The notes: generated by a model not told the origin, from the letters alone. Positions 16,517-24,964 are shown, numbered from the stretch's first letter. The stretch is DNA of 63,845 bases from Planctomycetales bacterium (GCA_022615575.1 JAKEGM010000026.1:1-63845), one strand, 5' to 3'. Made by a program: numbers and translations.

Positions 16517-19018
16517 TTATCGTTCCACCAGATACCACATCGTGCCGTATTCGGCTTTCAGCTCAACAGCGGCGTCTTTGACGGCGATTTGCCTCCCTGC
16601 CGCACCATCGGGATTGAGGGTTGTGCAGGTCATGCGCTGTCCGCCGGATGCCGGCAGGACGATTGTTCCTTCGACCGGTTCAATCAATACCGGCGCCGTG
16701 CCCCAGTTTTTGCCGACCGTGCGGCGGTCCTCGGAAAATTGCATCTCTGTATTCTCGCAGCGGCCGCAGGCGGTGATGAGAATCCGTTCGCTTTGTTCCA
16801 TCGGCTTGCCATCCAGCGCGGTAATGGCAACGGCCGCAAAGGCCGGACTGGAAATTTGCACCGAAGTTCCTTGCCCAACACCGGAAAACCGCTCGGTCGA
16901 GCCGGCCAGGACAAAACAGGCATCGCTGCGGCATGTATATAACCCCTTGTTTTCGATGACATCCCATGTCATATCCGCAACAGCAGATGTCCGCCCGCCG
17001 GCACGCCGCGCCTGCACATACTCCTGCCACGGTTTACCGGAAGCGGCCAGCATGTTCCGGTCAAACTTCAAATGAAGCGCCGCCAAGCTTTCCGCTGCTG
17101 TCGAAGCCGTCAGCCAATCTGTCAGCGGCGCGGTTCGGGAGGGCTGCATCAGCCCCTGTCTGAAAATCCCCGCTCCGGCGGGCATAAAGCCCCACTTGGC
17201 CGGATTGCTGTCGATGTCAAAATAGCTGTTCAGGTGCGCGCGGTTCCACTGATCGCTGCTGTGGGAGTAGGTATAAAGCCACACGCCGTCCCAATCCTGT
17301 GCGGCAGCAAACGAGGCAATCATCGGCACGCACTCGGCCTGCGAATCCAGCGGGGCCGGATGATTGTATTCGGTAACCGTGAACGGCTTTTGGGCTAACC
17401 GTTCGGCGGCCAGCTCAAACAGGGCCGCCTGCTCGGGAAAGCGGCTCATCGCCTTCTGCTCAATCAGCCAGTCGCCCGCATCCCACGGCCGATTGGGAAA
17501 CCGCGGATGCTGCCAATAAGCGTGGCTGTCAATAAAATCCATATCGCTCTGGACATATAACCCCAGCGGCCCGAAGACGATCGTTCCGGTCACCATCGCC
17601 CTGCAATTCAGGTCCTTTTTGATAAACGCCCTCATGCCGTCAAAAAACGCCTTTTCCGTTTCCGCCAGAAACATCATCCGATCAAGCTGCCGGCTTTTGA
17701 TCGGACGGTCCACCATGAACGCCACACGGCCGTTTTCCAGCGATTCGTCCGGATACAGGCCGATTTGCCCGCCGGAAGCCATGAAAATGTTCCCAAGTCC
17801 GATATCCCCGACATCCGCACCAAAGGCAAAATTCAGACGGGCATTGCCGTCGGAACGGGTCGCGGTAAATCCGAGCGTAAACTCCTGCCATTCTGCCGTC
17901 AAATGGACCTGCTGGTACAACCCCATATTCTCCCAGGGTTCGTGTGCCTGGGTGACACTGACCGTAATCTCCCGCGGCGTTGGGGCCTTTGCGCAAAAAC
18001 GAACCGTATAATACCGCTCCTGCTGAAGTTTCAGTTGGCGATGGTTGTACTGGAGATGCCACTCCGTGCCGTCGATGTTCTGGATTTCAATCGCAACCGC
18101 TTTCCCGCCGTTTTCATCCGGCAGGGCAGCCAGCCGCGCCCTGGCCTGTTCGTGCTGTTCCAGAAACCATGCCGGCGAGCCGGAATCGACGGGCATCAGC
18201 AGATTGTCTCCCAGCGGCTGTATCGGTTTATCCCAGGCCTGTTTGAGTTTTTCCGTCGTTCCGTATTTCTTTTTGAGCCATGCGTTGTACTGCTGTTCAA
18301 GAATATCGGCATAAAAGGGCGGCAGGTTCCGCAGCGCGTTTTCCGCCCCCCACATAAACAAACTGTTTTCGTTGGTAATCTCCACAATCGCCACCGCATA
18401 ATCCTCGGCGCAGCGGATATTGCCGCGATAGGGATTTTTGTGCGTCAGCAGCTTGCGCGCATAATCCTTTTGGGCCTGGATCAATTCCGGCGTGAAGAGA
18501 GTGACCATCTTGTCATAATCCGTCGTCGGTTCGGGCAGGCCCAGCGCCGCACTGTGCTTTTTGCCCACATGCAGATTCAGGTTGGTATAAATGCCGCGTC
18601 TGGCAAGCTGGTCAATAAAGTAATCCAGCCGGTCCACTGCCTCCGGGTGCAGTTCCCGCCCGGTCTCATCCCAGATGCCCTGCGGCCAGCCGGCCGTGTC
18701 CATATGATGACAGCGGACTGCATTGACACCGAAGGCCGCCATGCGTTCGGCAATCCGTTCGGCATCCCGATGCGTCGGAAAGTTCGCTCCAAAGGACAGG
18801 TTGACGCCCCACAGCCGCACCCGCCGGCCGGATGCCGTGAAAAAATGTTCTTTGGCTGTCAGCCGGTCCTGTTCCGTCAACTCCCGCCAGTCCATCCGGA
18901 TAACCGAATCCGGATTGACCGCTGCTGGAATCACAAACGGAACCATTTCAGAGGCACAGGCCTCGGCGGCCAGCACGGATACACTGAAAACAAGCCGCAT
19001 CAGGCAGCGTCGATTCAT
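16517..19018 (-). CDS. secreted clan-A-like glycoside hydrolase with an inserted carbohydrate-binding-like domain
   Basis: The 833-residue product begins with a signal peptide (MNRRCLMRLVFSVSVLAAEA) and continues as a TIM-barrel glycosidase resembling GH5-type cellulases: VRLWGVNLSFG, NAVRCHHMD, and ITNENSLF with the probable acid/base Glu217. The probable nucleophile is Glu550 in FTVTEYNHP. Between them, about residues 309-414, lies a beta-rich stretch resembling a CBM4/9 jelly roll, interrupting the barrel. The last 200 residues form a beta-sandwich-like accessory region. Substrate cannot be told from sequence. AGGAG 7 bp before the ATG at 19018 fixes the start. Confidence 0.75.
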   Translation of the reverse strand: MNRRCLMRLVFSVSVLAAEACASEMVPFVIPAAVNPDSVIRMDWRELTEQDRLTAKEHFFTASGRRVRLWGVNLSFGANFPTHRDAERIAERMAAFGVNAVRCHHMDTAGWPQGIWDETGRELHPEAVDRLDYFIDQLARRGIYTNLNLHVGKKHSAALGLPEPTTDYDKMVTLFTPELIQAQKDYARKLLTHKNPYRGNIRCAEDYAVAIVEITNENSLFMWGAENALRNLPPFYADILEQQYNAWLKKKYGTTEKLKQAWDKPIQPLGDNLLMPVDSGSPAWFLEQHEQARARLAALPDENGGKAVAIEIQNIDGTEWHLQYNHRQLKLQQERYYTVRFCAKAPTPREITVSVTQAHEPWENMGLYQQVHLTAEWQEFTLGFTATRSDGNARLNFAFGADVGDIGLGNIFMASGGQIGLYPDESLENGRVAFMVDRPIKSRQLDRMMFLAETEKAFFDGMRAFIKKDLNCRAMVTGTIVFGPLGLYVQSDMDFIDSHAYWQHPRFPNRPWDAGDWLIEQKAMSRFPEQAALFELAAERLAQKPFTVTEYNHPAPLDSQAECVPMIASFAAAQDWDGVWLYTYSHSSDQWNRAHLNSYFDIDSNPAKWGFMPAGAGIFRQGLMQPSRTAPLTDWLTASTAAESLAALHLKFDRNMLAASGKPWQEYVQARRAGGRTSAVADMTWDVIENKGLYTCRSDACFVLAGSTERFSGVGQGTSVQISSPAFAAVAITALDGKPMEQSERILITACGRCENTEMQFSEDRRTVGKNWGTAPVLIEPVEGTIVLPASGGQRMTCTTLNPDGAAGRQIAVKDAAVELKAEYGTMWYLVER

Positions 19019-19130
19019 AAATCTGCTCCTGTTTGATTGGATTTTCCCCGTCAAAAAAACCGGCACGAGAAAGCTTCTTCAGGATGACGCGCGTGCAGCG
19101 ATTTGCAATTGCCGTTCTGCAAAGACGGCG

Positions 19131-20630
19131 TTACCACAACCTGCTTTGATCGGGAATCTCTTTTTTGTTTTTCTTTGCTGCGGGGGACTCTGTTTCCCGA
19201 ATGCTGATTCGCGGTTTTTTGCTGCATGCCCTGGGGCACTCGCCGGTCCAGCAGTACAGACAAAGCTTCTCTTTCGGCAGCCCAATTGCATCGACCATAT
19301 CGTCCACGGTCTGATACCGCAGGGTCGTCACGCGAAGGTCCCTGGCAATCCAGTCAACCATCCGTTTGTATTTTTCGGACCGATGATCGATATATTCCGA
19401 AACATTGTCCGCGTCATGGCCTTCAATGTCGCAAATGGCCTTTCGTGCCGCCAATTCATGAATAGACCGCGTTGACAGATTGAATTGACACGGAAACATC
19501 AGCGGCGGACAGGCGGGCCTGACATGAATCTGCTTGGCGCCGCAATCCCACAGTTTTTTAATCGTGAAGTTCTTCAGCTGCGTTCCCCGGACAATGGAAT
19601 CCTCACAAACAACGATACTGTTTCCTTTAATCACTTCCGGAATGGGAACAAGCTTCATTTTTGCGATGAGGTCCCGTGTCTTCTGAGACGGCGGCGTATA
19701 ACTCCTGCCGTAGCCGGGGGTGTATTTGACAAGCGGCCTTCGGAAGGGCTTTTTGGATTCCATCGCGTAGCCCAGTCCGTGGGCAAGACCCGAATCCGGA
19801 ATCCCGCAAACCATGTCGATCCGAATGTCGGCGTCGCGTCGGGCCAGCGCCCGGCCGCATTTTTCACGGACGATTTCCGCATTGATTCCTTCGTAGCTGG
19901 ACGCCGGAAATCCCGTATAAATCCAGAGAAACGTGCAGATCTGATTGATTCTGGCCGAACCCGGTCTTCGCTGCACGATGCCGTCTTCGTTAATCAGGAC
20001 GATTTCTCCCGGTTCGAGATATTTAACAATTTCAAAGCCCATGCTGTGAAAGGCGGTTGTCTCGCTCGTCACAGCCCATGTATCCTCTTTTTTTCCGACT
20101 ATCAGCGGCGTATATCCGAAGCGATCCCTGGCCGCAAAAATACCCGTTCGATTCAGTAACAGCAGAGAACAGGAGCCCTCGATGACATCAAACACTTTTT
20201 CGATGCCGTGTACCAGATCGGTTCCCTGATTGACAAGTTTTGCGATAAGCTCGGTCGAATTGACGGCGTTTTTGCCGAGTTCGCTGAAAGAAACGCCCTT
20301 TTTCAGCAGATCCGCCGACAACTCCTCATTGTTTTCCACAAAGCCGGTTGTTGCCAGGCAGAACGGACCGAATTTGGAATTCAAATAAATCGGCTGCTCG
20401 TCCAGGGTGCTGATGACGCCGATTCCCTTGTTGCCGGGCATTCGATGATAATCATCAAAGAATTTTGACTTGAACTGACTTTGGCCGATGGCATGGATTT
20501 GGCGCGTGAACTGGGTGCCCAGAACGGCCATGCCGCCGTATTCTGTACCCAAATGGGAGTGATAATCGGTGCCATACAATAATGTTTCGGCACAATCATT
20601 CTTTGAAACAATTCCGAAAACACCGCTCAT
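19131..20630 (-). CDS. purF: amidophosphoribosyltransferase homologue (PurF) with a degenerate glutaminase site
   Basis: Classical PurF makes 5-phosphoribosylamine from PRPP and glutamine, the first step of purine synthesis. Here the start is fixed by AGGAGGT 6 bp upstream of the ATG at 20630, so the protein begins Met-Ser-Gly-Val-Phe-Gly where active enzymes have Met-Cys-Gly. The nucleophile Cys is Ser2. The HVRYxTAG arginine loop is missing (GIGVISTLDEQP), the oxyanion-hole NG reads TTG (94-96), and the DTE aspartate is Ser125. The phosphoribosyltransferase half is intact: PRPP loop EDSIVRGTQ (343-351), and the four Fe-S cysteines of Bacillus-type PurF appear kept (C232, C381, C457, C460). 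It may use free ammonia, another ammonia source, or have a different role. Confidence 0.88.
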   Translation of the reverse strand: MSGVFGIVSKNDCAETLLYGTDYHSHLGTEYGGMAVLGTQFTRQIHAIGQSQFKSKFFDDYHRMPGNKGIGVISTLDEQPIYLNSKFGPFCLATTGFVENNEELSADLLKKGVSFSELGKNAVNSTELIAKLVNQGTDLVHGIEKVFDVIEGSCSLLLLNRTGIFAARDRFGYTPLIVGKKEDTWAVTSETTAFHSMGFEIVKYLEPGEIVLINEDGIVQRRPGSARINQICTFLWIYTGFPASSYEGINAEIVREKCGRALARRDADIRIDMVCGIPDSGLAHGLGYAMESKKPFRRPLVKYTPGYGRSYTPPSQKTRDLIAKMKLVPIPEVIKGNSIVVCEDSIVRGTQLKNFTIKKLWDCGAKQIHVRPACPPLMFPCQFNLSTRSIHELAARKAICDIEGHDADNVSEYIDHRSEKYKRMVDWIARDLRVTTLRYQTVDDMVDAIGLPKEKLCLYCWTGECPRACSKKPRISIRETESPAAKKNKKEIPDQSRLW

Positions 20631-20705
20631 AGCCATACCTCCTGCCGAAATGCCTGACTGAAAAAGAGGTTCATTCTCCGTATAATTCCTTTGCAAACGG
20701 CAGTC

Positions 20706-20734
20706 AGGATACCAGATTTATTGCATAAATGCAA
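20706..20734 (-). promoter_or_regulatory. purF promoter with overlapping palindrome
   Basis: On the minus strand TTGCAT (20734-20729) and TATCCT (20711-20706) are 17 bp apart. The -35 box is one arm of a 14-bp palindrome, TTGCAT-TT-ATGCAA (20721-20734), a plausible repressor site. Confidence 0.5.
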
Positions 20735-20757
20735 CAAAAATTGAAAAACTTGACCGA

Positions 20758-21456
20758 TTACTGCGGATGGGTTGGGCGTTTGATGCCCCAGGGCTGTTTG
20801 ATGCCCCCTCGGCCGTTATGGGCATGGAAATCGGTAATAATTTTGACGGCTTGCTCGGGTTTATCGCACACGTTGAACACATCCATATCTTCCGGCGAGA
20901 TATAACCGTGCTTTTCGAGCATCACATCCCGCATCCACCCGACCAGCCCGTCCCAATAGTCGCTGCCCATGCAAATCACGGGAAAATGCGCCTGCTTGAG
21001 CGTCTGAATCAGCACCAGCGATTCAAAAAACTCATCCATCGTCCCAAACCCGCCCGGCAGCACAATAAACCCATGGGCGTACTTGAGAAACATCACCTTG
21101 CGGCAGAAGAAATACCGAAAATGCAGCGACAGGTTCTGAAACTTGTTGGGAACCTGCTCGTGCGGCAGGTCAATATTCAGGCCGATGCTTTTAACGCCGG
21201 CCAGGCGGGCTCCCTTGTTGGCCGCTTCCATAATCCCGCCGCCGCCGCCGGTGATGACGGAAAAGCCCGCCTGCCCTAACTGGCGGGCGGTTTCGACAGC
21301 CAGTTCATAATAGCGGTTTCCGGGTTCTTCGCGGGCCGAACCGAAAATCGACACAGCAGGCCCAACATTGGCCAATTCCTCAAACCCCTCGACAAATTCG
21401 GCCATAATACGAAAAACACGCCACGTTTCTTCTGCAGACACATAAAAATCAGACAT
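20758..21456 (-). CDS. LOG-family (TIGR00730) nucleoside 5'-monophosphate phosphoribohydrolase-like protein
   Basis: A 232-residue Rossmann-fold protein of the LOG/YgdH-like family, often mislabelled lysine decarboxylase. It shows VSIFGSAREEPGNRYYE, GGGGGIMEAANKGA and the catalytic PGGFGTMDEFFESLVLIQT motif. Family members release the base from cytokinin-type or ordinary nucleotides. The physiological substrate here is unknown. GGAG lies 5 bp before the ATG. It is upstream of purF on the same strand, but purF has its own promoter. Confidence 0.85.
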   Translation of the reverse strand: MSDFYVSAEETWRVFRIMAEFVEGFEELANVGPAVSIFGSAREEPGNRYYELAVETARQLGQAGFSVITGGGGGIMEAANKGARLAGVKSIGLNIDLPHEQVPNKFQNLSLHFRYFFCRKVMFLKYAHGFIVLPGGFGTMDEFFESLVLIQTLKQAHFPVICMGSDYWDGLVGWMRDVMLEKHGYISPEDMDVFNVCDKPEQAVKIITDFHAHNGRGGIKQPWGIKRPTHPQ

Positions 21457-21575
21457 ACCATCTCCGGTTAAACGTCTTCTTAAACCATCGCCCTTGCTAT
21501 TTTATCGGAAAATCCTCGCTAATCCTAAATCTTTTAAGGTATTCGAGTGAAATTCCATTAAGAAGGTTTTTGGGG

Positions 21576-21604
21576 TTGCAAAGCACACGAAGGCAAGCTA
21601 TCAT
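21576..21604 (+). promoter_or_regulatory. ald promoter
   Basis: TTGCAA at 21576-21581 and TATCAT at 21599-21604 with a 17 bp spacer. The expected start near 21611 leaves about 209 nt of leader before ald. Confidence 0.5.
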
Positions 21605-21624
21605 TTTTATCCAATTATTTATCG

Positions 21625-21752
21625 GTTAAAGGGCGTGGCTTTAACGCTGCCCCAAGAGAGCGAAAAGGAGATTTAAACGGGATTCATGGAAAACCCGGCG
21701 TGGGTGTTCACACTGCCGGAAGCAGCAGCTTTTTTGCGGCAGCGCCCTTTAA
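21625..21752 (+). promoter_or_regulatory. ald leader with mutually exclusive stems
   Basis: Stem A: GTTAAAG (21625-21631) with CTTTAAC (21639-21645). Stem B: TTAAAGGGCG (21626-21635) with CGCCCTTTAA (21743-21752), a perfect 10-bp match. Stem C: CGCTGCC (21645-21651) with GGCAGCG (21738-21744). Stem D: CTGCCG (21713-21718) with CGGCAG (21737-21742). A and B share their 5' arm, and B, C and D compete for the same 3' segment. This layout resembles an attenuator or riboswitch, but I cannot assign it to a known class. Confidence 0.4.
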
Positions 21753-21823
21753 AAAACACAAATGAGGACTGGCGGCATAATTCGGAAAAATTACTGACAT
21801 TGCAATTCGGAAGACACTTATGA
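21686..21823 (+). CDS. candidate 45-residue leader peptide overlapping ald
   Basis: ATG at 21686 opens a 45-codon frame (begins MENPAWVFTLPEAAAFLRQR) whose TGA overlaps the ald ATG as ATGA. AAGGAG lies 15 bp upstream, which is far; GGGA is 3 bp upstream. Its frame contains the 3' arms of leader stems B, C and D, so ribosomes translating it would disrupt them. I recognise no family. Evidence is positional. Confidence 0.35.
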   Translation: MENPAWVFTLPEAAAFLRQRPLKNTNEDWRHNSEKLLTLQFGRHL

Positions 21824-22941
21824 GAATCGGAACAGTTCGGGAGATTAAAAAACATGAATATCGCGTGGGGCTGACGCCCACCTGCGTGAAGGCCTATATC
21901 AAACGGGGGCATGAGGTGCTTGTCCAGACGGGCGCCGGGGTCAACGCCGGATTCAGCGACGAAGAATATCGCCGCGTCGGCGCTGTTTTGGAACCCAGCT
22001 GCAAACGCATCTTTGACGAATGCGATATGATCATCAAGGTCAAGGAGCCGCTTCCGGAGGAAATACCGCATTTTCGCGAAGGGCAAATCCTTTATACGTA
22101 CCTGCATCTGGCGGCCTCCAAAGAACTGACGCAGGCGCTGATGAAAAAGAAGGTCAAGGCCGTCGCTTATGAAACTATCGAGGAAGCCGACGGCACCCTG
22201 CCGTGCCTGGTTCCGATGAGCGATATCGCCGGACGGCTGGCCGTGCAGCAAGGGGCAAAATATCTTGAAAAACCGTTCGGCGGACGGGGCATTCTGCTCA
22301 GCGGCGTGCCGGGTGTTCGCCGGGGCAAGGTCGCCATTCTCGGCGCCGGCGTCGTGGGAACCAACGCCTGTAAAATCGCTGTCGGCATGGGGGCTGAGGT
22401 CTGCATTCTCGATGTCAATGCCCGCCGGCTGGCCTATCTGGACGATATTTTCGGCAGCAGCATCAGCACACTCTACAGCAACGACGCCAATATCGAGCTG
22501 GCTCTGCAGGAATCGGATGTTGTTATCGGCGGGGTGCTTCTGCACGGCGCCAAGGCGCCCAAGCTGATCCGCCGGGAACACCTGGCGACGATGAAGCCGG
22601 GGGCGGTCATTGTGGATGTGGCCGTGGATCAGGGCGGATGCGCCGAAACAACCCACCCCACCTCCCATGACAATCCGATTTATACGATTGACGGGATTAT
22701 TCACTACGCCGTGGCGAACATGCCGGGAGCAGTCGCGCTGTCTTCAACCGTTGCGCTGACCAGCGTTACATTGCAATACGGACTGAAAATCGCCGAGCAG
22801 GGCGTCGAAGAGGCCTGTCAGCACAGCCGGCCTCTCCAAAAAGGAGTCAACATCTATATGGGCCATTGTGTGTATCCCAATGTGGCCCGTGATTTGGATA
22901 TTGACTACACGCCGCTGGAAAAGGTGATAAAACTTTCGTAA
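21820..22941 (+). CDS. ald: alanine dehydrogenase
   Basis: Converts L-alanine and NAD+ to pyruvate, ammonia and NADH, reversibly. The 373-residue product shows the substrate-binding Arg in EYRVGLTPT, Lys in MIIKVKEPLPEE, the catalytic His in YLHLAAS and Asp in VDVAVDQGG, and the Rossmann motif GAGVVGTNACKIAVGMGAEV near residue 170. HYAVANMPGAVALSST is a family hallmark. GGAAG lies 6 bp before the ATG. Its long leader and overlapping upstream ORF suggest control after transcription starts. Confidence 0.96.
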   Translation: MRIGTVREIKKHEYRVGLTPTCVKAYIKRGHEVLVQTGAGVNAGFSDEEYRRVGAVLEPSCKRIFDECDMIIKVKEPLPEEIPHFREGQILYTYLHLAASKELTQALMKKKVKAVAYETIEEADGTLPCLVPMSDIAGRLAVQQGAKYLEKPFGGRGILLSGVPGVRRGKVAILGAGVVGTNACKIAVGMGAEVCILDVNARRLAYLDDIFGSSISTLYSNDANIELALQESDVVIGGVLLHGAKAPKLIRREHLATMKPGAVIVDVAVDQGGCAETTHPTSHDNPIYTIDGIIHYAVANMPGAVALSSTVALTSVTLQYGLKIAEQGVEEACQHSRPLQKGVNIYMGHCVYPNVARDLDIDYTPLEKVIKLS

Positions 22942-22967
22942 AGCGCCAACCTGTCAATCAATAACTG

Positions 22968-22995
22968 TCGGGCGGCGGTTGTAAACGCCGCCCGA
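22968..22995 (+). promoter_or_regulatory. strong hairpin between ald and the small lipoprotein gene
   Basis: TCGGGCGGCG (22968-22977) and CGCCGCCCGA (22986-22995) form a perfect 10-bp stem with an 8-nt loop. There is no T tract, and the ribosome site AAGGGA follows 7 bp later. It is more likely an mRNA-stability or partial-attenuation hairpin than a terminator. Confidence 0.45.
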
Positions 22996-23016
22996 GAAAC
23001 CGAAGGGAAATTGGCC

Positions 23017-23421
23017 GTGGTTTTAGAGAAAAAACGGGTGTTGGTAATTGTGTTTCTGGGTGCGGCGGTTTTGAGCGGCTGCAGCAATGTTTCATCGTCC
23101 ATCAGCGCCTATCACGCCGCAGCCCCGCAGGTTCAACTGGGGATGTCAAAGGAGCAGGTCCTTGCGATTCTGGAACCCACGCAGAACGAGCTGTCCCTGA
23201 GCCAGCGCCGGGCGCCGGAGCAATATACCCTCGACGGCAAACACGTGGAAATCCGCTTCTTCCGTTCCTATTGCAGCCATAACGAGGTCCGCAGCGATGA
23301 TGAATTCACGCCGTATGTGTTCCACAACGGGATACTGCAATCCATCGGCTGGACCGCCATCGGCGGCCCCAAAACACAGGCCATCCCGCGACCCGAAGAG
23401 CATATCACCATCATTCGGTAA
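23017..23421 (+). CDS. small outer-membrane lipoprotein, SmpA/OmlA-like
   Basis: About 134 residues with an N-terminal hydrophobic signal and lipobox LSGC, so it is probably lipidated. VQLGMSKEQVLAILEPTQ resembles the GMTKxQVxxLLGxP start of the SmpA/OmlA (BamE-like) fold, and the rest is beta-rich. The GTG at 23017 is preferred over the TTG at 23011 because AAGGGA is better spaced for it. BamE-type proteins support outer-membrane protein assembly, but the similarity is limited to the fold motif, so function is open. Confidence 0.6.
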   Translation: MVLEKKRVLVIVFLGAAVLSGCSNVSSSISAYHAAAPQVQLGMSKEQVLAILEPTQNELSLSQRRAPEQYTLDGKHVEIRFFRSYCSHNEVRSDDEFTPYVFHNGILQSIGWTAIGGPKTQAIPRPEEHITIIR

Positions 23422-23438
23422 GGTATCAGGCGATCGGT

Positions 23439-24143
23439 ATGGCTAAGACAAAACAGTCCACACGCAAGCATTTGCCGCGGGGGGTGGAGATGCTTTACGA
23501 GGACAACGATATTGTGGTGGTGGATAAACCCGCCGGACTGCTGACCGTAGGGACACCGACGGAAAAAATCAATACGGCTCACGCTGTTTTGACCGATTAT
23601 ATCCGAAAAGGAAGTTCCAAGTCCCGCAAGCGGGTTTTTACGGTTCACCGGCTGGATCAATGGACTTCCGGCGTGCTTGTCTTCGCCAAGAGCCAGGACA
23701 TCAAGGACCGGCTGCAGGAACGGTGGAAGGACACGGAAAAAAAATATGTCGCGGTGGTTCACGGCCGGCTGACCCCCCAAGAAGGGGTGATTACCTCCTA
23801 CCTGGCCGAGAACAAGGCGTTCGTCGTTTATTCCACGACGGCGGCCAAGGGCAAGCTGGCACAGACGGGGTACAAGGTGCTCCGGGAGGCCGCCCAGTTC
23901 AGTTTGCTGGAGATTGCGCTGCTGACCGGCCGGAAGAATCAGATTCGCGTTCAGATGGCCGACAAGGGGCATCCGGTTGTCGGCGACCGGAAATACGGAA
24001 AAAACAAGGACGGCTACCGGCGATTAGCGCTGCATTCCAAATCAATTTCCTTCAAACACCCCGTCAGCGGTGAACGGTTGACGGTTGAAGCCCCCGTCCC
24101 GGCGTATTTCAAAGAACTGATGGCCCAGAAGGGCAAGCCGTAA
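23439..24143 (+). CDS. RluA-family pseudouridine synthase
   Basis: Isomerises uridines in RNA. The 234-residue product has LYEDNDIVVVDKPAGLLTV, the catalytic motif VHRLDQWTSGVLVFAKS with the active-site Asp, and the late RKNQIRVQMADKGHPVVGDRKYG region. No S4 domain is present. The N-terminal 15 residues are basic. Which RNA site it modifies cannot be told from sequence. It follows the lipoprotein gene by 17 bp, probably in one transcript. Confidence 0.92.
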   Translation: MAKTKQSTRKHLPRGVEMLYEDNDIVVVDKPAGLLTVGTPTEKINTAHAVLTDYIRKGSSKSRKRVFTVHRLDQWTSGVLVFAKSQDIKDRLQERWKDTEKKYVAVVHGRLTPQEGVITSYLAENKAFVVYSTTAAKGKLAQTGYKVLREAAQFSLLEIALLTGRKNQIRVQMADKGHPVVGDRKYGKNKDGYRRLALHSKSISFKHPVSGERLTVEAPVPAYFKELMAQKGKP

Positions 24144-24162
24144 TATCGGATAGATTCTTAAT

Positions 24163-24182
24163 CGGCGGCGATCTTCCCGCCG
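24163..24182. terminator. possible convergent-gene hairpin
   Basis: CGGCGG (24163-24168) and CCGCCG (24177-24182) pair over an 8-nt loop between the ends of the RluA-type gene and the NUDIX gene. It has no T run, so this is a weak candidate. Confidence 0.25.
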
Positions 24183-24191
24183 GATGGCGGT

Positions 24192-24824
24192 TTAATCAAA
24201 CGCCGTCGGGAGCGCCGGATTCCGGTGCTGAGCGAAGAACAGTTTGAGTTCGTGGGGCAGGGTTCGGCCTCTGGATAAATTTTCCGGCAGCCGGTCTTCG
24301 GCAAACCAGGCGACCTCGCTGGTTTCGTGGCTGGGTTTTGCCTGTCCGCCGGTCAGTTCGCACAGGAAAAACAGTTTATAGATGTTGAACGGATACGGCG
24401 GGGTATGGCCCTGATTGTCGCGGTCAAAAACCGCCAGCAGGCGGACGGGTTTAACCTCGTAGCCGGATTCCTCCCAGACCTCGCGGGCGACATTCTGCGA
24501 AGCCGTCATATCGGTGTCGCACCAGCCGCCGGGCAGCGTCCAGCCGCCGTCGGCAACCTCTTTGACCATCAGGATTTTATCCTCCTTAAACACCACGCCC
24601 CGGCAGTCCACCTTGGGGGTCGGGTAGCCGGCGTCCTGCTGCAGGATGCCGCGGGCCTGTTCGGCGGTCATATCCGCATGTCGTTCAAAAATTTCCGCGC
24701 AGATTTGCTCCAGTTCCTGATGGCGGTTTAGTTCATACTCATTTTTGGCAAATGTCTTGCCCGCCTGCGAAATGGCCTTGAGCCGTTTGGCGACGTCGAA
24801 CCAATCAAATGTTTTCTTATTCAT
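24192..24824 (-). CDS. NUDIX hydrolase with N-terminal helical extension
   Basis: About 210 residues. The first 65 form the helical N-terminal domain found in one ADP-ribose/NUDIX subgroup (FDWFDVAKRLKAISQAGKTF, YELNRHQELEQICAEI). The NUDIX box is LPGGWCDTDMTASQNVAREVWEESGYEV, with REVWEE intact but Met at the first Glu position of the consensus, a position that varies in this subgroup. It probably hydrolyses a nucleoside diphosphate linked to another group, perhaps ADP-ribose. I prefer the ATG at 24824 with GGGA 6 bp upstream over the TTG at 24830. Confidence 0.86.
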   Translation of the reverse strand: MNKKTFDWFDVAKRLKAISQAGKTFAKNEYELNRHQELEQICAEIFERHADMTAEQARGILQQDAGYPTPKVDCRGVVFKEDKILMVKEVADGGWTLPGGWCDTDMTASQNVAREVWEESGYEVKPVRLLAVFDRDNQGHTPPYPFNIYKLFFLCELTGGQAKPSHETSEVAWFAEDRLPENLSRGRTLPHELKLFFAQHRNPALPTAFD

Positions 24825-24964
24825 ATTCAATCCCGGTTATGACCGCAGCAGCGCGGGTCAAACAGCAATATACCTGTCAGCCGCAAAAAATAAACGGTTC
24901 TTTTTCAAAAAATGGGCTGCAGAACGAGGCGGCATCCCGGATATGAGACCTGCCCCGCCTGTTT

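Larger units (their letters stand above)
21457..21819 (+). other. intergenic region: ald promoter and long structured leader
   Basis: This divergent gap between the LOG gene and ald holds the ald promoter (21576-21604), a leader of about 209 nt with competing inverted repeats (21625-21752), and a 45-codon ORF overlapping the ald start (21686-21823). In 21457-21575 I see only the LOG gene leader and no further element. Confidence 0.6.
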
